From a virus: 47,215 nt of DNA. Shown here one piece after another: positions 20,139 through 29,501 of this stretch. The stretch spans positions 1-47,215 of IMG/VR virus record IMGVR_UViG_3300030002_000023; one strand, 5' to 3'. The notes beneath the pieces are model-generated. The model saw only the letters and a list, made by a program, of their open reading frames with translations. It was not told the origin of the DNA and ran no database searches. The position numbers were made by a program, and so were the translations under genes. How positions within the stretch are numbered: position 1 is the first letter of the stretch; each line of letters opens with the position of its first letter.

Positions 20139-20210
20139 ATGGCTGGTACAAAGAAAAAACCTGCTTCTTCTGGAAAGAAGAAACCAATGTCAAACAAGAA
20201 AACTTGTTGA
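20139..20210 (+). CDS. Tiny lysine-rich peptide, 23 aa
   Basis: ATG at 20139 in the usual ATTATG context, TGA at 20208-20210. The peptide is MAGTKKKPASSGKKKPMSNK plus KTC, with 10 lysines in 23 residues. Start context, position 24 nt after the lysozyme stop and a hairpin just after its own stop argue for translation. It could bind nucleic acid or the membrane surface; chance cannot be excluded. Confidence 0.45.
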   Translation: MAGTKKKPASSGKKKPMSNKKTC

Positions 20211-20222
20211 TATTTATTATCT

Positions 20223-20252
20223 ATTAGGGAGTGATTAAGTTCATTCCCTAAT
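20223..20252 (+). terminator. Hairpin after lysozyme/Lys-rich peptide
   Basis: ATTAGGGAGTGA / TCATTCCCTAAT, a 12-bp stem with one G-U pair and a 6-nt loop. It is followed by GTTGTATTT, so it lacks a good T run. It may attenuate or process the transcript rather than end it fully, since holin-like and packaging genes lie downstream. Confidence 0.55.
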
Positions 20253-20280
20253 GTTGTATTTACACATAAAATTAATAATT

Positions 20281-20502
20281 ATGAAACCACGTACTTCTTA
20301 TAAGCACAAATCATGGAAAACATCTTTAATGGGTGTTATTGGAATAATTGTTTTATTCATTTGTTTATTTCTTGTTTATACCGGTAAATGCACACTTCTT
20401 GATGTTGCATCGGTCCTTTCTCCTATTAGTATATTCCTTGCAGCAATAATTGCTTTTCTTACAAAAGATAGTGACGTAACAGGAGGGACGCGAGAACAAT
20501 GA
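20281..20502 (+). CDS. Holin-like membrane protein, 73 aa
   Basis: I choose the start at 20281 (MKPRTSYKHKSWKTS) because the longer frame begins within the hairpin. It has a basic N-terminus, TM1 (LMGVIGIIVLFICLFLVYTG), a short loop with a cysteine, TM2 (ASVLSPISIFLAAIIAFL) and a charged tail (KDSDVTGGTREQ). Size and topology fit a class II holin, and it is close to the lysozyme. The stop overlaps the next start (ATGA). Confidence 0.7.
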   Translation: MKPRTSYKHKSWKTSLMGVIGIIVLFICLFLVYTGKCTLLDVASVLSPISIFLAAIIAFLTKDSDVTGGTREQ

Positions 20503-21140
20503 TAAAATATATAAAGAAAAACTGGATAATAAGTGCGATAATTTCTATCGCGCTTTTGTTGTTTATTGGCGGTTGGTTTAAATCATGTCAATCAAAACAA
20601 GCATCTAACTTGATTGTAAATCAAGAACTATCATCTGCATATCGTAATGGGTATAATACAGCAACTAGCGCTTATCGTAAGCAATTAAAAGACTCTATCG
20701 ATAGTGTGAATACTTTGAGGGCTAAAGATCGCTTAGAATCAACTAAAACGATTACTACTTATAAGAACAAAAATTCAGTTCTTACAAATAAGATAAGTAA
20801 GTTTGAGAATGATTATAATACCGATACTACTAAGCATACTCTTGCAAATTGTGACAGTCTTGTAGGACTAAAAAATATTTCTCTGCAGCAGAAAGATACC
20901 ATCATAAAAAGTACTGAGAAAAAATTAGCAAGTACCGAATTAAGTCTGACTGATGTAACTAAAAAATACTTTCTACAAGTAGAAGAAACAGAACAATCCA
21001 AAAATGAAAATCTTGTTCTTCAAAAAGAAAAAAAAGATTTGATTGGAGCATTAAAACGTTCAACGGGATGGTGGAGTAAAAATGATATTTGGTTTTATTT
21101 AGGCGCCGGTGCAATAGGTGGATATTTTATAGCAAAATAA
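20499..21140 (+). CDS. Spanin-like membrane protein with two terminal membrane segments, 213 aa
   Basis: N-terminal TM (WIISAIISIALLLFIGGWF), then a long periplasmic-type coiled-coil region (residues ~30-185, Lys/Glu/Ser/Thr-rich), and a second hydrophobic segment at the very C-terminus (IWFYLGAGAIGGYFIAK). The first part looks like an Rz/i-spanin; the C-terminal segment would allow it to bridge or insert in the second membrane. A Cys at residue 30 follows the first TM but the preceding FKS is not a canonical lipobox. Coupled to the holin-like gene by ATGA. Confidence 0.6.
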   Translation: MIKYIKKNWIISAIISIALLLFIGGWFKSCQSKQASNLIVNQELSSAYRNGYNTATSAYRKQLKDSIDSVNTLRAKDRLESTKTITTYKNKNSVLTNKISKFENDYNTDTTKHTLANCDSLVGLKNISLQQKDTIIKSTEKKLASTELSLTDVTKKYFLQVEETEQSKNENLVLQKEKKDLIGALKRSTGWWSKNDIWFYLGAGAIGGYFIAK

Positions 21141-21143
21141 TTT

Positions 21144-23180
21144 ATGGCTGATATTAAGCTTACATATTTAGATGATATTTTAGCAATGGATAGAACACTT
21201 GTTCCGGACATTGATAACATGTGTCTAACAAGAGATTTCAAAGATACTAAACGTTTCAGTCCTGTTATCTATAACAAGAATGAAATGCAACCCAATAAAG
21301 ATAGTCCAGACTACCAAGCGTGGTGGCATGAACAATATCGTCGTTGTGTCAAAGGATATATTGTTCCAAATGCTACAAAGCGTGGATATGATATTTGGAT
21401 TCCCGGGCGAATGTATTTCTATTTAAATTTTTGGGTAATCTTAGCTAAGCTTGATAACGTAAAGAGAAAGGATAAACGCCATCCTAAATTTACATCATTA
21501 GATTATTTCAAATTCATGTGTATAGAACTTATGTTCTTAAATGCAAAAGATTTGTTATTTCCTAAGTCAAGACAGAAAGGATTCTCTGAATATGCTGCAA
21601 GTAATATTGGTTACAACTTCATTTTTATTCCAGGATCACAAAATGTAATTGTTGCCGGTCAAGGAAACTATGCTGAGCATACCATGAGTAATGTAGTTCG
21701 TGGTTTGGATTGGCTAGGAGATAGTGAGTTCTACAAACGTAGGTCACCAAATAGAAATGACTATATTAAATCTTCATATCGTGAAGAAGTAATAAATGAA
21801 GAAACCGGAGAGAAAAGAACGCTTATGCTCGGTTTTGGTAGTGAAGTCTACTGTATTACTGCAAAAGATAATACGCAAGCTGTTTCAGGACTTACACCTT
21901 TTTGGATATTATATGAAGAAATTGGAAAGTGGAAAAAAGACACGCTTAAGCAAACTGCAGAGTTTGTCAAACCATCTCTACTCGCAGAGGGTGACAAAAC
22001 CGGTTATCAAATGTATATTGGTACTGGTGGTGATATGGACGAGTCTGTTGCTGATGTAGAGGAAATGGCATACAATCCGGCTAAGTTTGACTTACTCGAG
22101 TTTGATAATATATGGGAAGAAGATGAAATCTCTTCGACTGGTAAGGTAGCGGCCTTTGTTCCAGCTTATGAGTTTGAAATTATTGATGAAGATGGTAATA
22201 GTTTGATAGAGGAAAGTATTGTTTCGATTCAAAAAGAATTATCGAGTAAAAATTCTTCTGAGCGTTACATTGCTCTTACTGCTAAACCACTCTATTTATC
22301 ACAAATGTTTATGGTGGCTACTGGTGGTTTTCTTGGAGAAACGGCTAATCAAAAATTGAATGATAGAAAACGATATCTTCTTACCCATCGTGAACAGCAA
22401 ATTGCTTACAATGCAGAAATCAATTGGATTGATCCATTTGATTGGGGTAAAGGAGTAGAACTTGTACCATCTGAATTAGGTCGTTTCCTTATCATACAGG
22501 CACCGGAAGTTGATGGCTATGGGAAAGTATGGAAAAATCTTTATAGTGCCGCTACGGACAGCTATGACAAAGTAGAAAGTGAAACATCATTCTCATTGGG
22601 TAGTTGTTCTATTTGGAAAGGAGCTATTGATTCACATCATACATTTGATCATTGGGTTGCCCGGGTGACAGAACGACCAACAGAAGATGAAGGTGGAAAT
22701 TATCAGTTCTATGAAGATTCAATAAAGCTTTGTTATCTCTATGGTGAGTGTGAGAATTTGATTGAATATTCCAATGTATTGATTTTTGATTATTATAAGC
22801 GGGCCGGTTGTGAGTTTCTATTACAAGAACGCCCACAAATGGTAATTAGTCAATATGTACAAGATGGTAAGGCTGCACAACGTTATGGAGTAGAACAATC
22901 ATTTATACCACATGCTTTAAATATTTGGAGAGATAAGATGAAGCAAGATGATTTTGCCATTATTGATAAGATGTTTGATATACGACAGATTGAAGCTTTT
23001 GCCAAATTCAAAAAGTCACCAAAATATAATTGTGATATTACAATTGCCAGTGCATTAAATGTTGCCAGTGCATTAGAAACACAAGAGTTCGCAGCCTATT
23101 CAGAAGGAGAAGAACTAGAAGAGGACACATATGGTGGATATGTATCTGAGAATAATCAAAATATTAAATTCGCTTCTTAA
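21144..23180 (+). CDS. terL: Terminase large subunit
   Basis: 678 residues. The ATPase part shows a divergent Walker A (KSRQKGFS, ~141-148), as in crAss-like TerL, a Walker B with catalytic Glu (WILYEE, ~254-259) and the following coupling region. The nuclease part includes an RNase-H-fold strand with a conserved Asp in SAATDSYDK (~470). It forms the DNA-packaging motor on the portal and cuts headful units. No small terminase is recognisable next to it. The gene is the first of the packaging/capsid block and lies 3 nt after the spanin-like gene. Confidence 0.93.
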   Translation: MADIKLTYLDDILAMDRTLVPDIDNMCLTRDFKDTKRFSPVIYNKNEMQPNKDSPDYQAWWHEQYRRCVKGYIVPNATKRGYDIWIPGRMYFYLNFWVILAKLDNVKRKDKRHPKFTSLDYFKFMCIELMFLNAKDLLFPKSRQKGFSEYAASNIGYNFIFIPGSQNVIVAGQGNYAEHTMSNVVRGLDWLGDSEFYKRRSPNRNDYIKSSYREEVINEETGEKRTLMLGFGSEVYCITAKDNTQAVSGLTPFWILYEEIGKWKKDTLKQTAEFVKPSLLAEGDKTGYQMYIGTGGDMDESVADVEEMAYNPAKFDLLEFDNIWEEDEISSTGKVAAFVPAYEFEIIDEDGNSLIEESIVSIQKELSSKNSSERYIALTAKPLYLSQMFMVATGGFLGETANQKLNDRKRYLLTHREQQIAYNAEINWIDPFDWGKGVELVPSELGRFLIIQAPEVDGYGKVWKNLYSAATDSYDKVESETSFSLGSCSIWKGAIDSHHTFDHWVARVTERPTEDEGGNYQFYEDSIKLCYLYGECENLIEYSNVLIFDYYKRAGCEFLLQERPQMVISQYVQDGKAAQRYGVEQSFIPHALNIWRDKMKQDDFAIIDKMFDIRQIEAFAKFKKSPKYNCDITIASALNVASALETQEFAAYSEGEELEEDTYGGYVSENNQNIKFAS

Positions 23181-23190
23181 AATCAATATT

Positions 23191-25713
23191 ATGTTTCCAG
23201 AAAAATTAATCAATAACGAGAATAAAGATGACAACTATTTCAAAGAAGTTGCCAAATATATTTTATCATCCGGTGCTTCTGATTTTCATGAAGATAATGT
23301 AAAAGACAGGAAATGTTGGAATATTTACCATGGTATTGTAGATAATACAAAGTTTGAATACTTAACAAAGGTTGAGGGTTTTACTTATCCGGCCAAGTTT
23401 AGAAATATAGGTAATGAGATTGTGAGAAGCAAACTTAATATCTTAGAGTCTAAACAAGCTCGTAGGTCATTCAAAAGCAAAGCAATTGCTATGGATGAAC
23501 GTACACTTCAATTGAAGTATGAAAATCGCATTAAAGCTAGTCTAAATGCTCGCTTGGAAATGTATAAAGAACGTGATGCTATTGTTCAACAGCAGATTCA
23601 ACAAGTTCAAGATAGAATGAGTGATATGCAAAAGCAATTAGAAGTTCAACCGAACAACGAACAAGCACAAGTTCAAATGGAAGAACTGAAAAAGAATATG
23701 CCTATGATCCAATTGGAGATGCAGAAAATTATCAGAAATCTTTCTCGTGTTTCATTGGATAATAATGAAATGCAAAAACATATTGATTATTTCTTGCTAA
23801 ATACTGATGTTGAAATAATGCAACAAGTTGCTAATGCTGCATTAAAATCAGCTATTCAGACAGAAGATTTAAAACAACATTGGAATGTAGGACTTCGTGA
23901 AAAAATTGTAACCGGTAAACCAACTTATATTACTTACTACAATCCTAGAACAAAGAATGTAGTTTTCAAACAAGTTGATGCTAATACTGCAGCTTATTCT
24001 AAAGGTGGAAATAACCGTTGGACACAAAATGGTGAGTGGTGTTTTACAAAAGAGTATATGAATAAAAGTCAAGTATTCTCTGAATTTGAATTGACAAAAT
24101 CTGAGGAACTAATTATTCAAGCATACAGTCTTGGTGATGCTACTGCTTTAAAAAACTATATTGGTAATAGTGTTTACTTTGATAATAGTGAAAACTTCAA
24201 TGATCAACATAATGCAATTGAAGTATCACGTATTTGGTTTTTGGTACCTCGCGAAATATTTTGGAAAAAAACACCAAACAAATATCGTCCGGAAGAATAC
24301 TTTGTACATCTCACAACAAAAGATGCTAAACTAAGAAAAGATGAAATACGTAATCGCGCTGTCATTTATGATATGTATCATGTTGTTGTTATTGGAAACG
24401 TTATTCATGTCAATATGGGTAAACAAGAGAACGTTTTTAGACCACTTGATATGCCTGGACTTCCTACACTGCCACTTGTTGCCAGATCATTCAACACAGC
24501 GTCTGAAAAACCATATTCTCTTATATGGAGAGTACGAGAACTGATAGAACTTTATGATATTGTAAATTATAAGAAAGAACTTACAATTGCCTTATCCGGA
24601 GTAAAAGGTATGATAATGGATAAAAGCCAAAAACCTGATAACATGACTTCGGGTAAATGGATGTACTATCGTAAGCTTGGAACCATGTGGATTGAAACAA
24701 TGAAGAAAGGTCGTAAAACACCGGCTTCTTATAATCAATTCCAAAACTATGATGATACCATTACTCAAAGTATTACTTTCATTGATAATGTTCTTAATGG
24801 CATAGATTCATTAATAGGTAAACTCATTGGTATTACTGATGCTTCACTTGGTCAATTTGTATCTTCTGATCCAGTAAGTAATGTAAACATGTCTAGGGAA
24901 CAATCTTCTCTTATTACTGAAATACAGTTCTCAGAAAATGATGTAGTCTTTGATAAGGCTATTGAATTATTCTTGAACTTAAAAATACGTTATTCATGGA
25001 AAGATGGTAAAGTTCTAAATTATCTTGATAAAGACTTAGAAGAAGTTTTAGTTCAAATTCCAAAGGGAACATTAAATGGTTCTGATTTTCGTATATACTC
25101 TTCTAATAATGTAAAAGAAGAATCAAGACTTGAAGATTTACGTACTGCAGCAATGCAATCATGGGGACGGGCCGAACTTCCATTTACTTCTGTAGTAAGT
25201 ATGTTTAAGATTGATGATTTGACTGAGATGGAAAACAAACTTATTCAAATGTCTAAAGAAGCCGAAGCAATCAGACAACAGAATGCAGCAGCTACTGAAA
25301 CAGCAAAAGAAGAAGCTAAGCAAAAAACAATGAACTTGCAAGCTCAGATTGATATGCAGCTTTTAAAAACAAAAGATGAATTTGATTTAGCTTCAAGGGA
25401 AATAGAAAAAGCTCGTTTGCAACTTGATGAAAAACGTTATGAATGGGAATCAGAGTTCAAAGAACGAGAACTTGTTGTTAAAGAGAAAACTGAAAACTTC
25501 AAAATCATGGCACAGAATGATATTGAATCAGCTTACTTACAAGAAGAAGGTAGAGTAAATAGAGTACAAGAAATGATGAAACAGTTTGAAATTAAGATGA
25601 ATGCAATTTTGTCAGAAGCACAAATTAAAACAGGAGAAATGCAATCACTTCGTAAGATGCATGTTGATCTCGATAAAAACATGAGGAACAAAGTAAATAT
25701 AAAAGACTCATAG
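23191..25713 (+). CDS. Portal protein
   Basis: With the start at 23191 (aatattATG, 10 nt after the terL stop) the protein has 840 residues, large for portals but usual for crAss-like phages. The upstream 20 residues of the longer frame overlap terL and are unlikely. It has a Gln-rich coiled coil at ~115-190 (QQIQQVQDRMSDMQKQLEVQ), a portal-typical central clip/stem region (ELIELYDIVNYKKELTIALS; DNVLNGIDSLIGKLIGITDA) and a long C-terminal coiled coil (~690-830). It forms the dodecameric DNA entry vertex and the motor/tail docking site. Confidence 0.88.
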   Translation: MFPEKLINNENKDDNYFKEVAKYILSSGASDFHEDNVKDRKCWNIYHGIVDNTKFEYLTKVEGFTYPAKFRNIGNEIVRSKLNILESKQARRSFKSKAIAMDERTLQLKYENRIKASLNARLEMYKERDAIVQQQIQQVQDRMSDMQKQLEVQPNNEQAQVQMEELKKNMPMIQLEMQKIIRNLSRVSLDNNEMQKHIDYFLLNTDVEIMQQVANAALKSAIQTEDLKQHWNVGLREKIVTGKPTYITYYNPRTKNVVFKQVDANTAAYSKGGNNRWTQNGEWCFTKEYMNKSQVFSEFELTKSEELIIQAYSLGDATALKNYIGNSVYFDNSENFNDQHNAIEVSRIWFLVPREIFWKKTPNKYRPEEYFVHLTTKDAKLRKDEIRNRAVIYDMYHVVVIGNVIHVNMGKQENVFRPLDMPGLPTLPLVARSFNTASEKPYSLIWRVRELIELYDIVNYKKELTIALSGVKGMIMDKSQKPDNMTSGKWMYYRKLGTMWIETMKKGRKTPASYNQFQNYDDTITQSITFIDNVLNGIDSLIGKLIGITDASLGQFVSSDPVSNVNMSREQSSLITEIQFSENDVVFDKAIELFLNLKIRYSWKDGKVLNYLDKDLEEVLVQIPKGTLNGSDFRIYSSNNVKEESRLEDLRTAAMQSWGRAELPFTSVVSMFKIDDLTEMENKLIQMSKEAEAIRQQNAAATETAKEEAKQKTMNLQAQIDMQLLKTKDEFDLASREIEKARLQLDEKRYEWESEFKERELVVKEKTENFKIMAQNDIESAYLQEEGRVNRVQEMMKQFEIKMNAILSEAQIKTGEMQSLRKMHVDLDKNMRNKVNIKDS

Positions 25714-25728
25714 TAATTAAATTATTCA

Positions 25729-25736
25729 TATATTTG
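25729..25736 (+). promoter_or_regulatory. Bacteroidetes-type -7 promoter element (TATATTTG)
   Basis: TATATTTGC, 30 nt before the 139-aa gene, in the 52-nt gap after the portal gene. It probably gives an additional start for the scaffold/capsid operon, which ends at the 31164 terminator. Confidence 0.55.
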
Positions 25737-25765
25737 CAACATATTATTAATCAAATCAAACACTT

Positions 25766-26185
25766 ATGTTTAAAGACAGATTAGAAAAAGCGATTGAAGA
25801 TATTCAATCTAAGAACAATGGGATTAAAAATTATCCATCACTTATTGAAGTATGTGACCCAGGTCAAACTGGTTTCAAGTGTAGAACAATAAACAATAGT
25901 GGTGAAGTTCTTATTTGCCCGATTACTGTTCCTTATACTGAACGTATGATTAAGATGGAAAATTACAAACCATCATTAGAAGAGTTCAAAGGTGTTCATC
26001 CACATTTGGCTGTTATTATGGAAAGTGGAAGTAGTCAATTTAAAGCTGGCGATATTGTTTATTACAATCCATCAATGGCTAATGCAGCACAACAAATTGT
26101 TGTAAAAAGTGCTCTTGCTTTGGTAGTAAGTGATACTTATCTTTTAGGAGTTGATACTAACTTTAATGATTTGATCAATGTATAA
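25766..26185 (+). CDS. Conserved structural-module protein, 139 aa
   Basis: An alpha/beta protein with an N-terminal helix (RLEKAIEDIQSKNNGIKNY), a middle beta part (GFKCRTINNSGEVLICPITV) and 'HLAVIMESGSSQFKAGDIVY'. The last pattern resembles a GroES/small-barrel turn (AGDIVYY at the start of a barrel). It lies between portal and scaffold-like genes, a place where crAss-like genomes carry a small conserved protein of unknown role. It overlaps the scaffold-like start by 8 nt. Confidence 0.65.
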   Translation: MFKDRLEKAIEDIQSKNNGIKNYPSLIEVCDPGQTGFKCRTINNSGEVLICPITVPYTERMIKMENYKPSLEEFKGVHPHLAVIMESGSSQFKAGDIVYYNPSMANAAQQIVVKSALALVVSDTYLLGVDTNFNDLINV

Positions 26186-27227
26186 GCCATTATTTTTTAA
26201 AATGGAAGAAGCCGCCGAGGGACAAGATACCTCTGGTGGCTTTTCTGCGGAAGAACTTCAAAGATTAGAAGCACCGGCTGGAACATTTGAAGAACCTATT
26301 AAAGTTGAAAAGCCTGCTGAGGAAGTATCTAAAAGTATCGTAGAGGAAGTTTATACTCCTAGCCCTTTGTGGGATTCATTTAAAGATTTAGAAGGCTTTA
26401 AAATGCCTGAAAAGATTACTGCAGAAACAGAGAATGATTTACTTCGTCCATTCGTTGCACAGAAGTTTGGTTTAGAGAAACCGGTTCTTCATCCATTAGC
26501 ACAACAGATACAAGATTTGACAGCTACCAATCCTAATCTAACGATTAATGATTTGGTAACAAATGTATCAGAACAGTATGTTGATGCAAGCAAATTTTCT
26601 ATTGATGAAAAAATAGCATTCGATTTAAAGACTCGTTATGGTATTTATGATTCAGAAAAAAATCCTAGTGGTTTGACTGATGATGATATCTTACAAGAAA
26701 TTGGTCGAATGACAAAAATACAAAAGCAAGATGCCGCTTTGGTAATTGATGAAAATATCAAGAACTACAATGACAATCTTGTAAAAGAATATAAGGAAAA
26801 TCAATCTGCTACTTATGAAGCTCAGTACAATCAAATGTTGAGTGAAACAAAAAGCGAATTGAATACTCTTAAAGAAAGTCTTTCAAAAGTTGATTCTATT
26901 TATGGTATTCCTGTCAATCAAGAAACCCATGATCAGTTTTTAGCAGAATTTGAAAGAGTTGTTATTCCTAACAAAGAAACCGGTGAACGTTTAATCGATG
27001 ATATATTGTCAGACAATATGACATTGTACAAAATGTTTGTAATGGTTGCTAAGTTTGGAGAAGAAAAGGTAATCGAAACAATTACCAAGGGGCGCGAAGG
27101 TGGAAAAGAAGCATTGCTTAAGTCATTAAGCATTACTCCAAATTTCTCTGGTGTAGGCGCTCGCAAGACTGGTCAATCATTAGATTTCGAATCTGAATTG
27201 AGATTGCTTGAACAGTCAGAAAAATAA
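26178..27227 (+). CDS. Acidic scaffold-like protein, 349 aa
   Basis: Acidic, mainly helical and without cysteine. It has a Glu/Pro-rich disordered N-terminus (EEPIKVEKPAEEVSKSIVEE), a helical middle with a coiled coil at ~205-240 (YNQMLSETKSELNTLKESLS), and a compact C-terminus ending SLDFESELRLLEQSE. Position immediately before the major capsid gene, acidity and coiled coil are the marks of a capsid assembly scaffold. A protease domain is not evident. Assignment is by context and composition. Confidence 0.65.
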   Translation: MYKPLFFKMEEAAEGQDTSGGFSAEELQRLEAPAGTFEEPIKVEKPAEEVSKSIVEEVYTPSPLWDSFKDLEGFKMPEKITAETENDLLRPFVAQKFGLEKPVLHPLAQQIQDLTATNPNLTINDLVTNVSEQYVDASKFSIDEKIAFDLKTRYGIYDSEKNPSGLTDDDILQEIGRMTKIQKQDAALVIDENIKNYNDNLVKEYKENQSATYEAQYNQMLSETKSELNTLKESLSKVDSIYGIPVNQETHDQFLAEFERVVIPNKETGERLIDDILSDNMTLYKMFVMVAKFGEEKVIETITKGREGGKEALLKSLSITPNFSGVGARKTGQSLDFESELRLLEQSEK

Positions 27228-27251
27228 TCAACTCTATTAATCAAATTCATC

Positions 27252-28688
27252 ATGAGAATTTTACCTGGCGCACCACAAGAGTTCGCTAATCAAACTCCGA
27301 CATCAAAACACATGTCACAATACTTGATTGCAGCACCACATATGCTTGCACAAGTAACTACCCTTTTCCGTAAAAATGTAACTGCATTTAGTTCATTACT
27401 TGCCGGTCGTAATATGTTCTCGGGAAAACTTGCTGATCCTTTGAATCCAAAATCAGGAAAGTATAAAATCGTTGGTAACCGCAAAGTAATGTGGAATGTC
27501 AAAGGTTATCCGGATCGTAAAGCTCGCGTTATTGCTGCATTCAAATGTGATGCATTCCCTAATGAACCTGGTCGTAACCAAACGTGGATTGACTTGTATC
27601 TTGATACCAATTGGTTCTCTCCAAAAGATGTTCTTGAACTTGCCGATAACCAAACTTATGTACACGTTTCCGACTCGACTCTTCCACAAGAAGTTGATGC
27701 CGGAATTTTCCATTACCGTGTAAAAATCATGACCAATGTATCGGGTGATTATGTAAATCCGAATTTGCTTGCTATTGGACAAGAAGTTAGTATCTCACAT
27801 ACTTCATTCGAAGAAATGTCAGAAACAGCTTACGAAAAATATACCTTTGACGAAAAGGCATATACTCACATGACTATTCAACGTTTGAAATGGTCTATGT
27901 CTGGTACTGCTGATGAATATCGTCCTAGTGCTATTTGGATGGAACATAATGGCGTTTCTATGTGGGCTGACCATGCACAGATTCAAATGCTTGAACGTGC
28001 CGCTATGTATCGTGAAAAACAATTGTTGAACGGAAAATCAACTGTTACTGCAGATGATAAAGTTCTGTTGAAAACAAATGAAGGATTTGAAGTAATGGCC
28101 GGTGATGGTATCTTGAATCAAGGCGATGGTGCTTGGAGATTACCTTACAATGTTATTTCAACACGTGTCATTGATAATATCATGGAAAACATTTCTATCT
28201 ATTCTTCTTCATGGGGAACTGAGGTAGCCGTAATCTGTGGTATGCAGTTCTACAAAGGATTTGCTAAGCTTATGCGTGAACAAGCCGGTATCGACCCTAA
28301 AACAGTTGAGATGGGTGGTAATGGTAAGAAAGGTATCAACTTGGATTATGAATACTATGAATTTGGTGGTGTCAAAATGATTCCTACTGTAGTGCCATGG
28401 TTTGATAATCCTCAACGTGCAACCACTTATGGTGCTGATGGAACCCGTAACAGTTCTCATAATGCAATCTTTGTATCATTGGGAGATGTTGAAATCAATC
28501 AACCAGCAATTGAGTTATTGCAACTTGGAAAACGCGGTTGGTTAGAAGGTGAAGTAAATGGTATCAACAAAGGTGGCGACATGGCCAACTCAGTGGATGG
28601 TAAACACCACCACATCCTATGGGAAACTGGTGCAGCTTTACTTGACGTAAACGGTATTGCTGAACTTTATCGTCCAGTAAAATATTAA
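27252..28688 (+). CDS. Major capsid protein (crAss-like, HK97 fold)
   Basis: 478 residues, close to the ~490 of crAss-like capsid proteins. The N-terminus MRILPGAPQEFANQTPTSKH leads to a helical arm (LTTLF-type segment, FRKNVTAFSSLLAGRNMFSG). The middle is beta-rich (WNVKGYPDRKARVI) and the C-terminus has GKRGWLEGEVNGINKGGDMA and HHHILWETGAALLDVNGIAE. Codon use is more optimised (more GC-ending codons such as AAC, GGT, CGT) than neighbours, as expected for the most abundant virion protein. It forms the icosahedral shell. Confidence 0.88.
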   Translation: MRILPGAPQEFANQTPTSKHMSQYLIAAPHMLAQVTTLFRKNVTAFSSLLAGRNMFSGKLADPLNPKSGKYKIVGNRKVMWNVKGYPDRKARVIAAFKCDAFPNEPGRNQTWIDLYLDTNWFSPKDVLELADNQTYVHVSDSTLPQEVDAGIFHYRVKIMTNVSGDYVNPNLLAIGQEVSISHTSFEEMSETAYEKYTFDEKAYTHMTIQRLKWSMSGTADEYRPSAIWMEHNGVSMWADHAQIQMLERAAMYREKQLLNGKSTVTADDKVLLKTNEGFEVMAGDGILNQGDGAWRLPYNVISTRVIDNIMENISIYSSSWGTEVAVICGMQFYKGFAKLMREQAGIDPKTVEMGGNGKKGINLDYEYYEFGGVKMIPTVVPWFDNPQRATTYGADGTRNSSHNAIFVSLGDVEINQPAIELLQLGKRGWLEGEVNGINKGGDMANSVDGKHHHILWETGAALLDVNGIAELYRPVKY

Positions 28689-28714
28689 TTCATTCCTTTT
28701 AAAAATTATAGATA

Positions 28715-29497
28715 ATGGCTAAGATAACCAAAGATGAAACAGGCGAAGAACGCGAAGAAGTAAAAATCTATGCGATCAATAAGAAGTATAAGGAGAAACC
28801 ATTTTTAATGACTCCGATTACCGATAATGCAACAAAGAAGTTATTAACTGGGCAACATAATATGAGTCCTACTGAATTATCAAAACAAGAATTGATAATC
28901 AAGGAAGATGAAAATTATCCTATCGTTCATAACCAAACGCTTGTTTTGATTAAGAGAAACGGAAGCTATCTACCAACAAGAGATTATGCGCTTTATTGCC
29001 TTGCTCTTGAAATGCCGGAGATAGCATTATCCCGTAAAGATGCAGTAGTTGGAAAACACTTAATGTATATTCAAAACTTCGAAGCAGAAGCTGTAAAAGC
29101 AGCTGTTGATGGAAAGACAAAAGCACAGGCCGGAGCAAAGGTTATCGACCTATCATTATCAGACATGAACAATTTATTGTTTTACTTTGGTGAGAATGCA
29201 ACAAATCTTTCTACTAAGATTGCCGAAGCTCGAGTATATGGTTTAGTTGAAACACGTCCAGCCGATGTTCTTGCATATCTTGAAAATCTTGACGATAATC
29301 AGCAAATTGTATTTATCAAAAAACTTCTTGCTAAGAAGTACTTACAACGCGCTGTTGCCAATGGATATATCATGTATGACAAAGTAACTCTTGGAGCTGA
29401 TGAAAAAGAAGCTGCTGCATTCATTTATGATGATAAAAATAATAGTCTGTATGTCCCATTGAAAGATATGTTGGACAAATCAGAAGGTAACAAATAG
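28715..29497 (+). CDS. Capsid-module protein, 260 aa
   Basis: Soluble, mixed alpha/beta in the N-terminal half, with a helical second half (ALEMPEIALSRKDAVVGKHL; EAEAVKAAVDGKTKAQAGAK; LAYLENLDDNQQIVFIKKLL). It immediately follows the capsid gene in the same operon with a 26-nt gap. crAss-like genomes have conserved auxiliary or assembly proteins here, but I cannot name its exact role. Confidence 0.7.
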   Translation: MAKITKDETGEEREEVKIYAINKKYKEKPFLMTPITDNATKKLLTGQHNMSPTELSKQELIIKEDENYPIVHNQTLVLIKRNGSYLPTRDYALYCLALEMPEIALSRKDAVVGKHLMYIQNFEAEAVKAAVDGKTKAQAGAKVIDLSLSDMNNLLFYFGENATNLSTKIAEARVYGLVETRPADVLAYLENLDDNQQIVFIKKLLAKKYLQRAVANGYIMYDKVTLGADEKEAAAFIYDDKNNSLYVPLKDMLDKSEGNK

Positions 29498-29501
29498 TAT
29501 T

